Source: Sarcocystis neurona
Lineage: Eukaryota > Apicomplexa > Conoidasida > Eucoccidiorida > Sarcocystidae
Reading direction: 5' to 3'
Assembly (NCBI GenBank): GCA_000727475.1
Contig: KL647307.1
Location: forward strand, 1,746,005-1,810,004
Length of the DNA: 64,000 bases
Notes under the pieces: model-generated
The model's input: only the letters and a program-made list of their open reading frames with translations
What the model was told of the DNA's origin: nothing
The model's database searches: none
Made by a program: the position numbers and the translations under genes
Shown here: one piece after another, positions 37,800 through 47,400 of the stretch
Numbering within the stretch: the first letter of the stretch is position 1
How the letters are laid out: the number at the start of each line of letters is the position of its first letter

Positions 37800-38020
37800 T
37801 TTTCCCCGTGCGCAACTGCTTAGAAGGATCCTTCGAAACCGCACAGGCGGTGCACAGAATGAGAGCAGTCCGTTGTCATGGATGATGTCCGCAGACAGTT
37901 ACGCCACTTCATCAAACACGACACGGCTGCACTTGTTTGTGTGGATACTTTGAGCAAACACAAGGGAAAACGGCTGTGACCGTGTCATACGTGGTAAACA
38001 ATATTTACGTAGTCATACCC
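37800..38020 (+). other. Weak second integrase-like fragment
   Basis: One frame reads MDDVRRQLRHFIKHD, then VCVDTLSKHKGKRL. It resembles the zinc-binding region of retroelement integrases (M-R-x-D-V-x-x-F-x-x-x-C-x-x-C-x-x-x-K) but lacks the cysteine pair. It lies upstream of the RNase H remnant, so it would belong to another copy or a rearranged part. Confidence 0.2.
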
Positions 38021-40823
38021 CAGTATGCAAGGATGTACAATGAAACTAAAAGAAGCATCGTACGTGTGAAACGTGTGAATATATCACATAGCAATGCACC
38101 AAAGCATGGCACCAGAGAACCTAGCTACTGGGTTGACACTAAATAAGTAAGGCGCTTGAACGCCCACCCACAAGGATGCATTATTCATTGATACAAATTC
38201 AAAAGTGTGTGAGTATACTACCCTGTAACAGGCGAACAAACTTGACATCAGAGAAGCTACTTACTGCAGTAACAATAGATAAGTAAAGCGGCTGGACACC
38301 AAAGCATCGTGAACACCTTACGCTTCCCATAACTACTAGCGGATAATCGAAACGTTCGTCCTGAAGAGGATGCAAGAAAGGCAAAAGAAACATGGAGCAA
38401 CCAGCTAGTGCACGTACCCACGTTAAGACAAAAGAACCACACTCGTGGTTGATGTAAGTGATGACATGCCTTCTGACCGTGTTCGAACGCACGAGTAATT
38501 CAAAATGCTAGACAGCGGAAAAGCGCCCCCGCCAGTAGTAACATGGTAGACATTGTCTGTTTGTCTGTCTGTCTGTCTCTCTCTTTCTCTCCCACCATTA
38601 CATCCGCCATGTTGGTGTGAAGGTATTGGGTAGAACCACTGACGAAAGTTCCAAAGAAGAAACAGCTCCGCATCATCCACAGTTCGTAAAACGAAAGGGT
38701 TTCTGCTTCACTCCTCTCTAAATTATGGGGAAGCTTGCAAAGGAAAATGTGCCACACTCATCAACCTCTGTCGAGCGAGGACTTCGTTGAATGTGCACAC
38801 ACACATCTGCGGACACACACGTGTACATATATATGTATATATATATATATATATATGTATAGAGCAGCGTGTCGGCAGGGCCCAATATCGTATACAAGCT
38901 CCACGTTAGCCTAAGAGGGCTCCCGCTACAGCGATTTAGAGTTCTAGCAGCTCCACAAGAGTTAACTGTGCCCACCGAAAGAGAAAGGTTGTCCACTGAA
39001 AACACTTGTACTGAAGTTGCAGTACAGGGTCGTCCACCAACCCACGTTTTGCCTTTTTACGGAAGTACACAGCACAGCGCGTCGGCATATCTAACCGTAC
39101 AGGTCACGTAGGGCCTCCGACTGCGGTTTTCTGTGTCTCCTTTCGGCTTACAGAACTGGCAGGCTGATAATCAGCCTAAGGGTCGTTTGTGTCACCCGCT
39201 CTTGGTGTATTTGTGGTATAACGCCCCTTGCAACCTGAGCAACTGTACTGAAGCGCTCGGTCCCGTAGCGTCTTCGCCTCAACACACGTAGGCACTGTGT
39301 GTGTTGAAAGCGCTTTTCGGGGACACCCGCTTCACGGGTACCTCGTATTCTGGCAACAGAGGGGAGCGCAACAAGAAGATAGAACAAAAATGAGCGCTGA
39401 TATGGGCCTCAACAAAAAAATGCGTGGATCCCCCCGTAGCTAGATGTATCAATAACTGCGCACTGTGGGAAACGCACTTTTGCCCTTTTGTAGTTATCCA
39501 CAATGGCCTTCCCCAACTCAGAGCCTCAGCGGCATTCAAAGCTCACACGTGTTTGCAGCTGAGTTCGCTAGAGTCTTCCGCCAGATTCTTCGGTTCGAAG
39601 GCTTGTGTGTTGTAAGCTCGAGAAACCCGTGTGTGTTTAAAAACTACTGCGCCGCTTTCGGAGGAGCTGCTGCAAATGAACAACAGATGCACCAGGTTCA
39701 GTGACGATCTGTCCTGACGATAAAACAAAGCAGATGTGGCAGTCTGAAACCAGCAATACAGCTGTCTGCAGCAGGAAGAAACACCATTCATAGTTAGGTT
39801 GATCGTTCGTCGGCGCTAAGCAGCGGCTCCAGCAGAGCACTAATATCATCGCTCAATATACGGATGTGTTGACGCGTGTAACCATGCTGCCTGCTGCTGC
39901 CGTTTTTCGCCTCTGAAACAAACGTATAACGGACATAGTTGTGTGCCGCATCTGAGGCAAAGCATTATTGTCCGTAATCCTACCGGTCAAAAACACTTGT
40001 CGCTCACACGATAGTATGCAACAGTTTGCGCAGAGGAAGTGATCAATGCACCTGTTCAGTCTGTGCGCACACAGGAGGGTCTACTTCTCGCTAGCAGCAG
40101 TTCTCCGTCATTATCTAAAAATGTCTTATCACGACGGCAAACTCCCTCATTTATCTGTAGTTCCTGGTCAGTAAATGGAGTATTTCTTGCCCACCTTGCC
40201 GTATTCAGGTAGAAAGCGAGGCCTCAACGACAGTAGATGGGGGAATCCGTATGACAGCAGAGCTTTCGGCAGGATATCTGCGGCATCCCAAATGAAGTAA
40301 AAGTCTTGGAGAAAGGAGACAGACCGAACTATACGCCTTTTCCAAGTTACTGTAGAAATCAAGCACCCTTTCGGGGTATGGCGCTTCATCGTCTACACAC
40401 CCGTAGCCAATCCTTTCCGCGCGTACGAGGGTGACGGGACAAAGTTACCGGAACTCCACCAGCTGGTTACATGGCCATCTTGATAGAAACGAGAAGATGA
40501 AATTGTTACAGGGGGCTTCAGCTCAAACCCCTCAGCTGGTTTTGGCCTTTGATCACCAGATTACTATAGAACAGGGAATGCACGTCGCTTCTTTCTTCAG
40601 CATTGCTCGTGAAACGATAATATATTCGTTGCACACACTCCCACCCCCTGAGCTACAGCAGATCAGGCTAAGGAAGAAGCTACCTTGGTGCAGTGTTTCA
40701 CTGAAGTGTACTTCTGCACCTGACTTCACTGCTGAAGTGGCTGTGGATCACGATTAATGAGATGGAATGTCCCCCGTGGTATACTGCCGCTCCCTCCCGG
40801 TTATCGATCGTTCGTGGCCGGCT

Positions 40824-40842
40824 AACCGTGTCCTGCACGGTT
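40824..40842. repeat. Hairpin, 7-bp arms
   Basis: AACCGTG, loop TCCTG, CACGGTT, inside the RNase H remnant. Confidence 0.6.
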
Positions 40843-40906
40843 TACGCCGAGCACTACTGCTTCTTAATAGTGATTTCATGGAGATTTAGAGAAAACACCG
40901 AGTCTC

Positions 40907-40926
40907 TACACGGCATAAGCCGTGTA
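40907..40926. repeat. Hairpin, 8-bp arms
   Basis: TACACGGC, loop ATAA, GCCGTGTA, perfect, inside the RNase H remnant about 65 bp after the previous hairpin. Confidence 0.65.
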
Positions 40927-41149
40927 AGTGCAAATATCGGTCCCTCCTGAGAACTAGACGAACACTGTGTGTGCACATTTTCCCTGTCGCGCAGGTGGCA
41001 GTGAACGAGACATCCGTACTGCTGATGTTATTGCGGTCCGCCTGTATTTCTGTTGGCCACGCCACCATCGAACTAGTTCTGTGCATAACGTCGTAACGAA
41101 TTTGCAGTAGACACTTTAGTAAACAGGATCTTGACCAGTAAACCACATG

Positions 41150-42190
41150 CAGGTTGCCTGCCCGCTCCATGCCCAGAATCTTGCAGTCTCACGACTATCA
41201 CTCGTCCGTCCGCTTCTCGTTTTATCGCCGCATCCCATGTCACACCTTACGTAAAACAGCTCACACTCTCGTTGACTCGTAGCACTGCTTCGCTCACTGG
41301 GTGTGACCGCGGGCACCTGCCACACGAGGGGCGCGTGCAAATTCCCTACTTTGTTGTGCTCGAGTGTACGGGCAGATGCATTCGTTCAAACCAGCCTATG
41401 CCCTCTCTGCGTGCTCCGCAGGTGTTGGACGTGCCAGACGATTATTTAGAGCGACCTCGGTATGCAGCGGTTTGATGGCTCCTGTACCCGCATTCAGAAC
41501 CTGTTCTGGTACTGTATCTGCAACATCATCGCTCAAACGAGTAGAACGACGATGGTTTTTTTAGCTACAGGCTAGCACGTAGTGGAGCAGGTTTCTGTTG
41601 AAGCAGGTGCTTTAGTGTCACAACAAGAAAAGCAAAACTGATTGCACGTATATGAGGATCCTACGAACGTTTTTCTGTTTAAAGCCACCACCAAAAGGTT
41701 CTTTGGCAGAAATAATTTCTTCCACGCCTACGCGAACTTCGAATTGTTAATCTGCGTTGCCTGCTCCCATGGTGCAGAAACGTACGCTATCTTGCGTCCT
41801 GCCTTTCATGGCGACACAGTGCCCTACGGTTGGAAGCCCTACGGTTGAGAACGCAACTGTAGAGCTGGACCCGTCAGAGGGTGCAAGACGCGTAACCAGC
41901 TTGACTGAGGATGGGTGGCTGGCTGAGACAGGATATTACACGTGAAGCTTGCGCGTTTATACTACAGGCATTGGCACCTCTGTCACGTAGTGCTACCGTC
42001 ATTGGAGGCGGTGTGCGCGGGAGGAAGAAATCATTCTCCGTTGTACGTGGTCCTCAATGTAGGATTTCGACCGCTGTTCTTTGTTCCAGTTGACAACAAC
42101 GTTCAACGACTTCACTCCCAACTTGTCGTCAGGTGTCTCACGAAACACGGAATGGTAGACGCAGCAGGCGACTTCAGTGTCAAGTTCTAT
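41150..42190 (+). pseudogene. Integrase remnant of the Ty3/gypsy element
   Basis: The clearest part is near 42,040-42,190: SPLYVVLN, then FFVPVDNNV, QLVVRCLTKHGMVDAAGDF and SVKFY. Family elements read G-x-x-A-I-x-V-V-V-D-R-x-T-K-x-x-H-F-V-P-V, then KHGxPxxIVSDRDxxFTSxFW. The catalytic SDRD has become AGDF. A weaker piece near 41,170-41,290 (ILQSHDYHSS) may be the zinc-binding part. The domain is spread over more than one frame. Confidence 0.6.
41821..41847. repeat. 12-bp direct repeat
   Basis: GCCCTACGGTTG occurs twice, separated by GAA, inside the decayed element; probably a small local duplication. Confidence 0.7.
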
Positions 42191-42529
42191 TGATGAGGCC
42201 TGTAGATCCACTCTTGTTTGAGAGAGGGAAAGTCGGAGAATATCAGTGATAACCTTCTGCGATCAGCAGAAATTGATAGGTGACAGAAGCCTGTCGTATT
42301 TGACAGAGGGACAACGCAACAACACGCGGTCTATCTTTCTGCTCTCGTGCAGTGTGACAACTGACGGGTAGCTTTACCTGTCTTCTCCTTGTGAAAGACC
42401 ACTAAAAATGTGCCACGCACACTGTGCCACGGGCAAGGAAGCCAACCGCGCACGCCGTATTATTATCTATGTGAGGGCAGCTACGCACGCTTACAAATCT
42501 GTACATATTTCGTGTATTGACGATGAGGC

Positions 42530-42626
42530 TTCCGAAGTTAGGGTCAGTTCGCCTGTAAGTCTTACAATCTTTTCACGGCGTTTCCTCGCTGAACCCGCAG
42601 TACTAGGGCCTTTCACCAAGACGTAG
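42530..42626 (+). pseudogene. GPY/F-like C-terminal integrase segment
   Basis: VRVSSPVSLTIFSRRFLAEP is followed by AVLGPFTKT and a stop. The Ser-Arg-(K/R)-F/L ... GPF pattern resembles the GPY/F module that follows the integrase core in Ty3/gypsy elements, at the expected distance (about 350 nt) after the core remnant. No chromodomain is seen downstream. Confidence 0.45.
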
Positions 42627-43538
42627 GAGTTTTTTCTTTACCGGAGTGCGTCGTGTCTACTGATTCGCATGACTTGAATTCTCTCTCTCGTGCCGTGTCT
42701 GAAACTTGCCTCCGCTTGAGGTCGTAATTCCAGTCAGCTAGGGAAACGTTAGTGTGCACCAACATTTGCGCACGGTTACTGATGGAATCAGGTATGGTCA
42801 AAGACGCACAAGCGTTCTCCTGGGTTGCCTGCGGTTTTGAATCGTGTGATTATCCATTTGTCGAGGCCGCTTTCATCCTGCGCGTTGAGTCTCGTATGTT
42901 ACCCTCCCCCAAAATCGCTTTTTCTTTGTGCTGATGTGTGCCCCCTTGAGGGCAGCTGGTTCCGCGTCTCCTGCAAGTTGTGCCAGATTGGGACAAATCA
43001 TTCGCTAGTCCGGTCACCTGCCGTAGTCAACTGCTGATGCTACTTTAGCTGCGACTGGAGCAAAGATGTGCGATCCACAAGGGTTCCAGGGTGACGAGAC
43101 TGTTCCACCTACTGCACAATACTGTCGACGGGTGAACCTGCGTTTCATCACTAACAACTGGTACGGTTTGTAGAGGCCGGTGATGCGGTGCTTCGCTGGT
43201 GGCTCCAGTTACAGTAGGGAAACCGAGGTCAGCGAAGCGGCTGCCGGCTTCGTGCTACACGCTACAACTCAAGTGGTACCTAGTAGGCTGCAATTTGTTT
43301 TTCGTGGCGTTCCTCTGAGGTTATTGACGTGCTGCGGGTGCTCCTGTGAACTTGTTTGCTTTGGACGAAGTGGGCATTGCTCTTGATTTCATCTGCGCTG
43401 CAGACGGGGCTTGGCTGCGCTGTGCACAGTTCGCTTCAGTGTTGCGGTAGGCGTTGCTGCCTCACCGTTGTCGCTGTTCTTTAGAGGTTGCTGTAGCCGT
43501 TGCCCTGCCGTTGTGCATGAACAAGTGAGGACCTGCCC

Positions 43539-44315
43539 TTGGCGTTTGTGTATGCGGCTTGCGATGTGACTATCCTCCTCGTGTACGTACACCGTATGCA
43601 GTGGACATCCGTGAGTATGCGTTATGTGCAAGGTAATTCTTTAGGGAGACATTTATGCAGTTATGCACAACGACAGAAAAAATTCAGTGGTCTAATGAGT
43701 GTCTCCAGCACCCGCCCACCACCGCACTTTTCCGTTTCGGCATGCATGCGCTTGTCTTGTCCTGCTGCGGAACTTCAGGTCGGGAGCCGCACACCACCGG
43801 AGGTATCTGCTTGGTGGTGGCACCTGGTGCTCTTTGTTATCCTTCTTTTACTTCAAGCGCGGAAGGCGCAGTGGGACAGCTTTCTACTTGTCTTGTCGCT
43901 GTGCATCACAAGTCAGACGGAGCGAGAAAGTAGACTTTTTCTTGTGTGTTGTCGCCATCCAATATGCATGACCACCAACCAGCAGAAGAGAACAGTCGCT
44001 GCGCGAGAACCGCATCTTCAGATCTTTGACAGTCCCAGACAACCGCGGCAGCACGTCCGAAAGTCCGCGGTTGCCCTGTATTCTTCGCCACAGATGTGTA
44101 GTAGATCTTGGCGAGTCAAAGAATATATGGGACCACCTACGAAGAGTGCAAACCCGTGTATGTGTCGCTTCCATGTCTGTGTCGCCAGGGAGGTTTTGTG
44201 GCTTAAAACCAGGAGACATCGTACAGAGGACGATATCCCTCTTTCTTACAGAAAAAAACGCTTAGGAGGTTCTTCAGGCGTGCAGGGGTGTACGGGGCCG
44301 AGCAGTACCAGCTGA
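43539..44315 (+). CDS. 258-codon open frame just upstream of primase, status unclear
   Basis: The longest frame in the 36-44 kb island (258 codons), ending 62 bp before the primase ATG. Composition is Ser/Arg/Cys-rich and unlike a conserved protein; an overlapping minus frame (43,884-44,219) looks equally plausible. It contains a 9-bp inverted repeat at 44,040-44,073. It is more likely the 5' flank or transcript leader of the primase gene, or tail debris of the decayed element, than a gene. Confidence 0.15.
   Translation: MAFVYAACDVTILLVYVHRMQWTSVSMRYVQGNSLGRHLCSYAQRQKKFSGLMSVSSTRPPPHFSVSACMRLSCPAAELQVGSRTPPEVSAWWWHLVLFVILLLLQARKAQWDSFLLVLSLCITSQTERESRLFLVCCRHPICMTTNQQKRTVAAREPHLQIFDSPRQPRQHVRKSAVALYSSPQMCSRSWRVKEYMGPPTKSANPCMCRFHVCVAREVLWLKTRRHRTEDDIPLSYRKKRLGGSSGVQGCTGPSSTS
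44040..44073. repeat. Inverted repeat, 9-bp arms
   Basis: CAACCGCGG and CCGCGGTTG separated by 16 nt, about 300 bp upstream of the primase start codon. The arms include the palindrome CCGCGG. Confidence 0.6.
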
Positions 44316-44377
44316 CGAACACTCCAGTGTAGTTCTATACGTGATTGCTTGCGTGTAACAGCCAGCAGACGATAAGT

Positions 44378-44456
44378 ATGCAGCGCCTGCAGCAGCTGGA
44401 TGAGGCCATCCCTCACGATGGATTCGTCGAAGATAAAGACTTGCTCTTTTACTATG
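44378..44456 (+). CDS. PRI1: Primase exon 1 with start codon
   Basis: ATG then [20 protein letters not shown] and DLLFYY, 26 codons plus one base, donor GTAAAC at 44,457. The split codon with exon 2 gives Asp, producing LLFYYDKLFPF, which matches the LYYxxLFPY opening of eukaryotic primase small subunits. A TTG-initiated extension of 11 codons upstream is possible but unlikely. Confidence 0.85.
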
Positions 44457-47400
44457 GTAAACTGCGTTGCGCCCTATACTTTCCGCCAGTGCGGGTACTT
44501 CTGTATTTTCGCGGATATATGTATGCAGTTTTTCTGCGCGCGCTTATCCTCGTGCTTTCCTGTGTTCGTGGGTGTCTCTGCAGTATCTCTATAGTTACAT
44601 CTGCATGCTATTCGCTATCGCCTAGTCAGTTACCATTGTACACATACGCTTGTGCATGTGTTTTCCGTACATATATATATATATATACACCCATACTCCT
44701 CCGTACCTTAGCGCGTGACTACGCTTCCGTACGTATAAAAGACACGTACAATTTGCTAAAGACGCGACCTGCTGGGCGTCTTCTGCCTTGTTTGTACACA
44801 CGCATGTATAATTGATCTACCTGTATATGCGTCTATGAGATTTCCGCACGGCTACGCATACACCGATAACGTCTGCCTGTTTTCATCAGATTTCCCCCGT
44901 GCAACCGCGGAGCACATGTGTGCCTCTGCGTATAGGGGAACTTTAGAAGAAGAGCCACTTTCCCACAGTGAAGAACTGACGAAATACCCCTAACAGTCTT
45001 TCTGACAAGCTCCTTATCACCGTAGATGTGAATCCTCCGTAAACAAAGACAGGGAGGCCCACTGCAGTACGCGTGTGAAAATGCCTGGCATTACATCTGC
45101 GCACCTGGTTTCCTCTGTGTGACAAGCATGTACGTGCATTTCTACAGAGCTACCCCGTGTTGCTCAGTGCAGCTCTGCACATATGTGCCGCGTACCAAAC
45201 TATGGTTTCGTCCCTTCTTGTGTAGCTGTTTCCCTCCTCATCCTCTTTCTCTCGCTCGTTCTCTCCCTCTCTACGAATACACCTATATACGTATGTATAT
45301 ATGTGTATGTGTATGCAGGTGCTAGGTTGGCTGTGACGGTTCTGCGCGTGGACACTCGTACGTAGCGGTACCTACCTCCGTATATCTCCATTGCAGTCGT
45401 GCAGCGTGTCTGTACAGCCCTGCTGCACCAGCTCGACACGCCAGCTGCAGTGCCTGTACACCTCTTCTCCACTAGTAGCTGCGTGGCGCGCTGGCAAGGC
45501 TGTTAAAACGGATTGTGTGGCCACCTGTGCTGCAGGTCCCCTCCCCAATCCCGAGAGCCAGCTACCCCCATCTAACCCTGTACATGCCTGTATACTTATC
45601 TATCTATATATCTGTCTATTTGCGTATCAATATATGTATCTATCTGTATAACTGTATAGATATGTCTATGTATAACTATCTACCGACACGCCTGTGCATC
45701 TGCATCTGTTTGTGACTACACCCGTCTGTCTACCTATATATCTATTTATCTGTGTCTCTGCCGTCCGTGAGATTTCTTGTATATCTCGTTTGCTGCAAGT
45801 GGAACTGCCGTCGTTCCACCCGCGGCGACTGCAGGCCGTCATCACGCCGTTCGTACACCGAGTCAGAACACAGAGAAAGAGGAGAAAGTTGCATTTCCAG
45901 TCTTGCGCAGTCTCTTTATTTCTTCTTCTTCAGTTATTAGCTTTCTTTACGTCTGTGTGTGTGTGTCCCTCTTCTTTGTTCTTCTCTTTCTCTCTGTCTC
46001 TCTCTGCGTATGTGGATATCAGGGGAAATGATGGCGTGAACCTTGTGCTAAAGCCAGCTTTTCTGTGTACACTCTTCGTCGGACTTTCTGCACGTTCCCT
46101 TCTTCTGCCACCAGCAGCTGACAGTGCAGTTTCTCGTTTCTGCTGCAGATAACAATTCTTGAAGCACGCTTTGCTCTGAGCACCAGCCGCTTCTTCCTGC
46201 TGCCTGCTGCTGCTTTGCGGCTGCCCTGCTGATCCTCTCTCTTTTCCTCCGCACGCGGACCTTGCCCGCCGCTTCACTGGCCTGCTGCAGCTCGTCAATT
46301 CTCCGCTGCTTCACTGCCTTGTTGCTGGAGTGGCTCTTGGTGCTCGTAAACTTCTCTGCGCCTCCTGCTGCTGTACACGCGGCCTCGCTGTTGCGGCTGC
46401 GCTCCTCTGTTACTCTTCGTTTCTGTTACTGTAGACGCTGCTATTGCTGACCTTCTACTACACGTTTTCTGCCGGACTTCTGTGTTGCTTCAGACGCTGC
46501 AGTTGCTGATCTCCTACGATACCTTTTCTGCTCGGCGTTTCTGTTGGTGTAGACCCTGCTGTTGCTGTTCTTCTACCAGCCACTATCTGCTGGACTTCTC
46601 TGTTGCTGTAGGCGCTGTGACTGCTGGTCCTCTGTTCCTACCTCGCTGCTGTACTTCATTGTTGCTGCAGAGGCCGCTTTTGCAGCAGATCTTCTGCTGT
46701 TCGTTCGGTGGCCAAGTTTTCTGGCGGGCCGGAAGCTGCTTTTGCTGCCGGTCTGCCCTTTTTCCGGTGCCCTGCATGCGACGACGGGTGTGCTGTTTTT
46801 TTTAATGGGATGGCTTTTGTCGCAGAAAAAACACACACACGCACACTGCTGCTGCTGCTGCGGGTCGCCGTAGGTGATCTCTCTCTTCGCTGCTTCCTTG
46901 TTTTTGCCTCTCTTCTTCCTGTCATGCCGCCACAGACAAACTCTTCCCGTTCCGGGAGCTCTCGCTCTGGCTTACCTACGGCAATCAGTCGCATTTACCC
47001 GAGAGCGAGACGAACGACCCTCTGTTCTTCGCTAAGCGTGAGATCTGTCTCACCTGCAGGCGTCCTGCAGCAGCCGCACGCGCTGGCCGAGGCAGCAGCA
47101 ACAGCACGGGAGATCGGGGCAGCAGCACCGACGAGTTCTTCGTTCGTTGGCAGGTACGCACACGTCTTCATGTGGAAGAGTCACACGCTCACAGACGCGC
47201 TTCCTTTCCTCGTGAAAGACTGAAATGGACTCTTCCCTTCTTCCCACAAGGAAATAGGCGCGCGCCGGAGCACGCTTGCCACAAAAGAAAAGGTGCTCTT
47301 CTCCTGCTGTCTATCGGATCGGCGTTGCGGCTTCGCGTCTACTATCACAGCGTCAACACATTTGCATAACAGGGTGCCTGACTTTGTATGGATTAGCGTA

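Larger units (their letters stand above)
40690..40960 (+). pseudogene. RNase H remnant of the Ty3/gypsy element
   Basis: One reading frame carries TSAPDFTAEVAVDHD, two adjacent stops (TAA TGA at 40,755-40,760), then SPVVYCRSLPVIDRSWPANR, a further TAG, and VSTRHKP. This follows the family pattern: sAPvLxxPDFT-F-V-x-x-D, then PVxYxSRxLxxxERxW, then VxTDHkP. Because the frame is kept across the stops, this is a recognisable domain disabled by point mutations. The Asp of TDH is replaced by Arg. Confidence 0.65.
40330..42630 (+). mobile_element. Decayed Ty3/gypsy-type LTR retrotransposon internal region
   Basis: Plus-strand frames hold, in pol order, an RT-like piece (GVWRFIVY near 40,375-40,400 and HQITIEQGMHVASFF near 40,560), then an RNase H stretch, an integrase core and a GPY/F-like end. 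Stops and frame changes interrupt every segment. The YxDD part of RT appears to be missing, so an internal deletion is likely. No LTRs, primer-binding site or chromodomain were found by eye. Family assignment follows the known order RT, RNase H, integrase, GPY/F of Ty3/gypsy (Metaviridae-like) elements; E. tenella is known to carry chromovirus-like elements. It is long inactive. Confidence 0.6.
36400..44300. other. Island poor in simple repeats
   Basis: About 8 kb with almost none of the TA, CAG, GA or CT repeats that fill the rest of the window, apart from a short CTGT run near 38,550-38,590 and a TA patch near 38,825-38,860. Frames are short and mixed on both strands. Part is explained by the decayed retroelement at 40.3-42.6 kb. 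The rest (36.4-40.3 and 42.7-44.3 kb) holds no gene I can support and is probably older transposon debris. Confidence 0.6.

Noticed and set aside
41999..42211. Minus-strand frame with ETPDDKLG resembling the region after the RT YxDD box
   Set aside because: It is the complement of the integrase remnant, which fits better, lies in the right order with RNase H and GPY/F on the plus strand, and has more matching positions. The YxDD itself is absent.
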